A stretch of DNA of 64,000 bases from contig NZ_JAUYNT010000017.1 in NCBI RefSeq assembly GCF_030698175.1, positions 171,710 to 235,709 on the forward strand, read 5' to 3'. Origin of the DNA: Pseudomonas sp. (lineage in GTDB: Bacteria; Pseudomonadota; Gammaproteobacteria; Pseudomonadales; Pseudomonadaceae). A program made the position numbers and the translations under genes. Below, in pieces: positions 60,999-64,000 of the stretch (position 1 is its first letter; each line of letters begins with the position of its first letter). The notes beneath the pieces were generated by a model, which saw nothing but the letters and a program-made list of their open reading frames with translations, made no database searches and had not been told where the DNA came from.

Positions 60999-62381
60999 AT
61001 GAGTATTTCTGTAAAAGCGTTGCCTGCGCGTCAGCACGGCTGGTTGAAACCGCTGTTTGCCGGCCTGTGCCTGGTGCTGGTGGTGCTTGGCGGGCTGTTG
61101 TTCAGCCAGCGCGAGCAGATTCGGCGGGCGGCCGAGAGCTATGTATTTGGCTACCCGCTGGTGATGATGGACATCACCCGGCAGTACCTGAGTATCCGCG
61201 GGCCGGAGAACCAGCTGAATCATCTGCGGGAATTTCCCGGCGCCGACTTTCGTGACGTGGTGCGGCCGAATCTCGACACCCTGTATTCGAGTGCCTGGCT
61301 GAACCTGCAGCAGGGTCCACAGGTGCTGGAGTTGCCCAAGGACCCCAAGCGCTATTACCTGATGCCGCTGATGGACGCCTGGACCAATGTCTTTGCCTCG
61401 CCCGGAACTCGCACCGGGATTCCCGCCAGTGGCGCCTACCTGCTGGTCGGCCCGAACTGGCAGGGTGAGCTGCCGCCGGGCCTGAGCCTGTTGCGCGCGC
61501 CCACCAACATGGTCTGGCTGGTCGGTCGGACCCAGACCAATGGCAGCGCCGACTATCCGCTAGTACATGCTCAGCAGGATCAATACCGGTTGCGCAGCCT
61601 GGCCGACTGGCAAGCCGGCAAGACGCCCACCGCGCCGGCCCGGCAGGCCAGCGGCGAGAAGCCGCCAGTGCCGTTGTATCAATTGCGCGCGATGTCGGCG
61701 CAGCAGTTCTTCAGTCATCTGCAGGCGCTGCTGGCCAATAATCCACCGAGCGCCGGCGACGCGGCGGCCATGGCTCAACTACAAGCACTGGGCGCGCCGG
61801 CCGACTGGGGGCTGTTTAAGCAAGGCCTGGTCAAGCTGAGCATGTGGCTGGCCAACTGGCGTCTGGAGAGTGGCTGGTCGGCCGGTGGGCCGCTGGTTAA
61901 CGGCTGGAGCACGCCACCGGCGGATATCGGCAACTACGGCAACAATTACCCCTTGCGCGCGGGAGTGGCCATGATGGCCTTGGCCGCCAATACCCCGGAC
62001 GATGCCATGTATCCCAACACCAAGGTCGATGGCCAGGGCCAGCTGCTGGACGGCAGCCAGCGCTATCGCCTGCACTTTAGCGCCGCGCAATTGCCGCCGG
62101 TAAAGGCCTTCTGGTCGTTGACCGTCTACGACCAGGATGGCTTCTTGGTCGCCAACCCACTGAACCGCTTTGCCCTGGGCGATCGCGACCCCCTGGCCTT
62201 TAACAGCGACGGCTCCCTGGACCTCTACCTGCAAGCCACTGAGCCGGCCGCCGAGCAGCGTAGCAACTGGCTGCCGACCACCGCGCAAGGGCCGTTTTTA
62301 CTCAATATGCGCCTGTATTGGCCCAAGTCTGCGGCCTTGCAGGGCAGCTGGCAGATGCCGGCGGTTCAGCGGTTGGACTGA
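60999..62381 (+). CDS. DUF1254/DUF1214 domain protein
   Basis: A 460-residue protein with an N-terminal membrane segment (LFAGLCLVLVVLGGLLF). The DUF1254 domain follows (AAESYVFGYPLVMMDITRQY, RPNLDTLYSSAWLNL, YLMPLMDAWTNVFASPGTRT). The C-terminal DUF1214 domain has FWSLTVYDQDGFLV, LGDRDPLAFNSDGSLDLYLQ and NWLPTTAQGPFLLNMRLYWP. Both are beta-rich domains of unknown function common in secreted bacterial proteins. AAGGA precedes the start. Its 3' end overlaps the opposing LysR gene by 16 bp. Confidence 0.9.
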   Translation: MSISVKALPARQHGWLKPLFAGLCLVLVVLGGLLFSQREQIRRAAESYVFGYPLVMMDITRQYLSIRGPENQLNHLREFPGADFRDVVRPNLDTLYSSAWLNLQQGPQVLELPKDPKRYYLMPLMDAWTNVFASPGTRTGIPASGAYLLVGPNWQGELPPGLSLLRAPTNMVWLVGRTQTNGSADYPLVHAQQDQYRLRSLADWQAGKTPTAPARQASGEKPPVPLYQLRAMSAQQFFSHLQALLANNPPSAGDAAAMAQLQALGAPADWGLFKQGLVKLSMWLANWRLESGWSAGGPLVNGWSTPPADIGNYGNNYPLRAGVAMMALAANTPDDAMYPNTKVDGQGQLLDGSQRYRLHFSAAQLPPVKAFWSLTVYDQDGFLVANPLNRFALGDRDPLAFNSDGSLDLYLQATEPAAEQRSNWLPTTAQGPFLLNMRLYWPKSAALQGSWQMPAVQRLD

Positions 62382-63301
62382 TCCCTATGGGCGGGCAAGA
62401 GGGCGGCGCAGTGCTGGTCGACCTCTTGCAGCAGCGTGCTGAAGGCCTGGGCTGCGGGAGACAAACTGCGGCCGCTGCGGCTGACCAGGCCATAGGCCGA
62501 ACTTTGCGCCAAACGCTCCAGGGGTAGATCGAGCACGGCCAGGCTGCCACTGAGCACTTCCTCGGCGATTACATCCCAAGGCGCCATGCTCAGGGCATCG
62601 CTGGCACTGACTAAAGCTTTGAGCACCATGAAGTTGTCGCACTCAATCGTCAGCGGGTGGGCACGGCCAGTCAGGGTTTGCATGGTCTGGTTGATTGCCG
62701 TGGGCAGTGAGGTGCCGGCCAGTGGATAGGCGAGGGAGGCGTTGAGCTCCAGGGGGTCCTTGCTCAGCAGGGGATGACCAGGGCGGCAAAAAATCACTCC
62801 GGGGTATTGCTGCAGCGGGATTACGCACAGCTGCGGGTCGGCGCCGTACTCGCGAATGTCGGCCACGTACAGCTCCAGCTCATCGTTGAGCAGACGCCGG
62901 CGCAGGTTGCGCCAATCGTCGATCAGTAGCTGCACGCGGACTTTGGGAAAGCTGCCGCTGAATTGCCCGAGCGTCTGCGGGATCAGCCGGGCGGCCGGGT
63001 AAGGGCCACAGCCCAGATGCAGCTCGCCGGCCTGCAGATTGCCCAGTTGGCTAACCGCATTCTCCAGGGCGCGGCTGCCGGCCAGTAAGCGGCGGGCGTG
63101 TTCGAGTACCAACTGGCCGTGGGCGGTGAGGCTCACCCCGCGACTGGGGCGCTCCAGCAACTGGCAATCGAGGCTGCTTTCCAAGGCCTGGATGCTACGG
63201 CTGAGTGCCGGTTGGCTGAGGTTGACCGCGGTGGCCGCGCGGGCGAAATGGCCGTGTTCGGCCAGGGCAACAAAGTGACGGAGTTGGCGCAGGTCATTCA
63301 T
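62366..63301 (-). CDS. LysR-family transcriptional regulator
   Basis: A 311-residue regulator. The N-terminal winged HTH is LRQLRHFVALAEHGHFARAA, TAVNLSQPALSRSIQALESS, and the rest is a periplasmic-binding-protein-like effector domain (about 90-300). It is divergent from the DUF1145 gene and overlaps the DUF1254/DUF1214 gene tail to tail. Its target and co-inducer are unknown. Confidence 0.93.
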   Translation of the reverse strand: MNDLRQLRHFVALAEHGHFARAATAVNLSQPALSRSIQALESSLDCQLLERPSRGVSLTAHGQLVLEHARRLLAGSRALENAVSQLGNLQAGELHLGCGPYPAARLIPQTLGQFSGSFPKVRVQLLIDDWRNLRRRLLNDELELYVADIREYGADPQLCVIPLQQYPGVIFCRPGHPLLSKDPLELNASLAYPLAGTSLPTAINQTMQTLTGRAHPLTIECDNFMVLKALVSASDALSMAPWDVIAEEVLSGSLAVLDLPLERLAQSSAYGLVSRSGRSLSPAAQAFSTLLQEVDQHCAALLPAHRDQSNR

Positions 63302-63511
63302 GCGGCTATCTCATGGAGTTCAGGCGGTAAATGCATTTGAATTATCAACTGCTGTTTGCCAGTCTGCCAACTAAGGCGCGGTCTAATCAGCAGGGCGTCT
63401 TGGCTGTGCCTGGGAGGGGGCGCAGAGCACTCATCTGCGATTAGTTTGATCGCGGTAAATTTGGCGCCAATTTATTGCGTCGAAAAATTATAAAAAATTG
63501 AGGAATTGAAA

Positions 63512-63757
63512 ATGCCGATCTGGAAACTTGCTAAAGCCTTACTGTTGTTGTTTTGGGTGGCCGCCTTGGTCAACGTGCTGATGCCTTTCCCGGAGCCGCT
63601 GGGCGGGCGCCTGGGTTGGCTGGCCGGCATCATCCTGATCGCCCACGTGGTGGAAATGCTGCTGTTCAATCGCCGCCTGCAGGCTCGTCCGCAACCCTGG
63701 CTGGAGCGCTTGCAAGTGCTGGCGTTTGGCTTTGTGCACTTGCGCAGCCTGCGTTAG
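63512..63757 (+). CDS. DUF1145 family small membrane protein
   Basis: An 81-residue protein with two hydrophobic segments (residues 6-22 and 35-52) and the DUF1145 pattern: FWVAALVNVLMPFPEPLG, IILIAHVVEMLLFNRRL, and the C-terminal FGFVHLRSLR. GAGGAATTGAAA precedes the ATG; a TTG two codons upstream is less likely. The function is unknown. It is divergent from LysR, with about 210 bp of shared regulatory DNA. Confidence 0.87.
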   Translation: MPIWKLAKALLLLFWVAALVNVLMPFPEPLGGRLGWLAGIILIAHVVEMLLFNRRLQARPQPWLERLQVLAFGFVHLRSLR

Positions 63758-63863
63758 CGGCGGTTTTGCGCCGCGCGCTGTGTGCGTGTGATGGCTGATG
63801 CGTCGCTCGGGCGCCCCGCGTGGCTCAGTTAACTGCGCACGGCCAAATAGGGCTTAGTTAAGG

Positions 63864-64000
63864 CTATGTACCCGTTAACTGTTGAAGGGGTCGCCCAACG
63901 GCCTCTTGCAGGCAAAACTCGGGCTGAATACGCTTTGCATACCGCTCTAGCATGCGTCGCCAACCCAAGTAATTGACGAGATACTTGGTCGCCACACCAT
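63864..64000 (-). pseudogene. C-terminal end of an IS1595-type transposase (cut by window edge)
   Basis: The minus strand is open from the window edge for 44 codons to a TAG at 63864-63866. It reads GVATKYLVNYLGWRRMLERY and ends PLQQLTGT. The GVATKYL.NYLGWRR pattern is, to my recollection, the conserved end of IS1595-family (ISXO2-like) transposases. Whether the complete element is intact cannot be seen. A short copy of its end is at 15382-15411. Confidence 0.5.

Noticed and set aside
60793..61002. A 69-codon plus-strand frame with AGAGG before its ATG and an ATGA overlap with the DUF1254/1214 gene.
   Set aside because: The Cys/Trp/Ser-rich composition does not resemble a folded protein and the downstream gene has its own AAGGA site. 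It more likely spans the promoter. Ribosome profiling could overturn this.

Overview
The window is GC-rich, densely packed bacterial DNA. It is almost certainly from the genus Pseudomonas or a very close relative. Supporting blocks: monapterin genes (folM, folE, folX) near a MioC-type flavodoxin; a leucine dehydrogenase plus 2-oxoacid dehydrogenase operon followed by yebG; cysZ; a short LOV protein very like those of P. putida; several OruR-type AraC regulators. The two locus orders match, from memory, P. aeruginosa PA3435-PA3439 and PA3413-PA3418. No species is claimed. No rRNA, CRISPR array or complete prophage was seen. There is one tRNA-Gly (anticodon CCC).

Layout. 1-2.8 kb: 3' part of an arylsulfatase and its radical-SAM maturase. 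2.9-16.6 kb: accessory catabolism, with a haloalkane dehalogenase, a five-gene run (MDR dehydrogenase, alpha/beta hydrolase, membrane protein, acyl-CoA synthetase, SDR), a heme-motif beta-propeller protein, an aldehyde dehydrogenase, a PF10118 hydrolase and two OruR-type AraC regulators. 16.9-20.3 kb: a CHASE hybrid kinase with three receivers. 20.3-30.6 kb: household and envelope genes (DUF2780, a methyltransferase, a DsbA/DsbB pair, a glyoxalase-like protein, an OmpA lipoprotein, DegV, a GT4 glycosyltransferase, cysZ, a diguanylate cyclase, HopJ, DUF1244). 30.7-35.2 kb: the folM-folE-folX genes, a LitR-class MerR regulator, a PilZ-like protein, a short LOV photoreceptor and a flavodoxin. 35.4-39.6 kb: class II aldolase, alpha/beta hydrolase, SDR and enoyl-CoA hydratase. 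39.7-42.5 kb: cupin and FAD amine oxidase with an AraC regulator. 42.7-47.4 kb: leucine dehydrogenase, E1 alpha, E1 beta, E2, then LexA-controlled yebG. 47.6-52.4 kb: a Crp/Fnr regulator, an unknown anchored protein, IS debris and a Pit phosphate transporter. 52.5-55.2 kb: tRNA-Gly, an RsuA-type pseudouridine synthase, a CWC protein and a second diguanylate cyclase. 55.4-63.8 kb: a second (Cys-type) sulfatase, TetR, an MBL hydrolase, a DUF1330 protein, a 27-residue coupled microprotein, a tandem DsbA-fold protein, a DUF1254/DUF1214 protein, LysR and DUF1145. The right edge cuts a probable IS1595-type transposase.

The most interesting system is at 30.7-35.2 kb. A short LOV protein with its photoactive Cys at residue 53 lies 70 bp upstream of a PilZ-like gene on the same strand. 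Next to them is a class II LitR (PplR-like) regulator, divergent from the monapterin genes. In P. putida, short LOV proteins and class II LitR regulators are reported to act together in light-induced transcription that includes a folE gene. The locus therefore looks like a blue-light module for pterin metabolism, and the PilZ gene suggests a link to c-di-GMP or motility that I do not know to be described. Mobile-element scars are also present: a 140-bp MITE, a second element with matching ends around a 29-bp-arm palindrome, an IS1182-type transposase remnant, a truncated DUF985 gene and IS1595-type ends.
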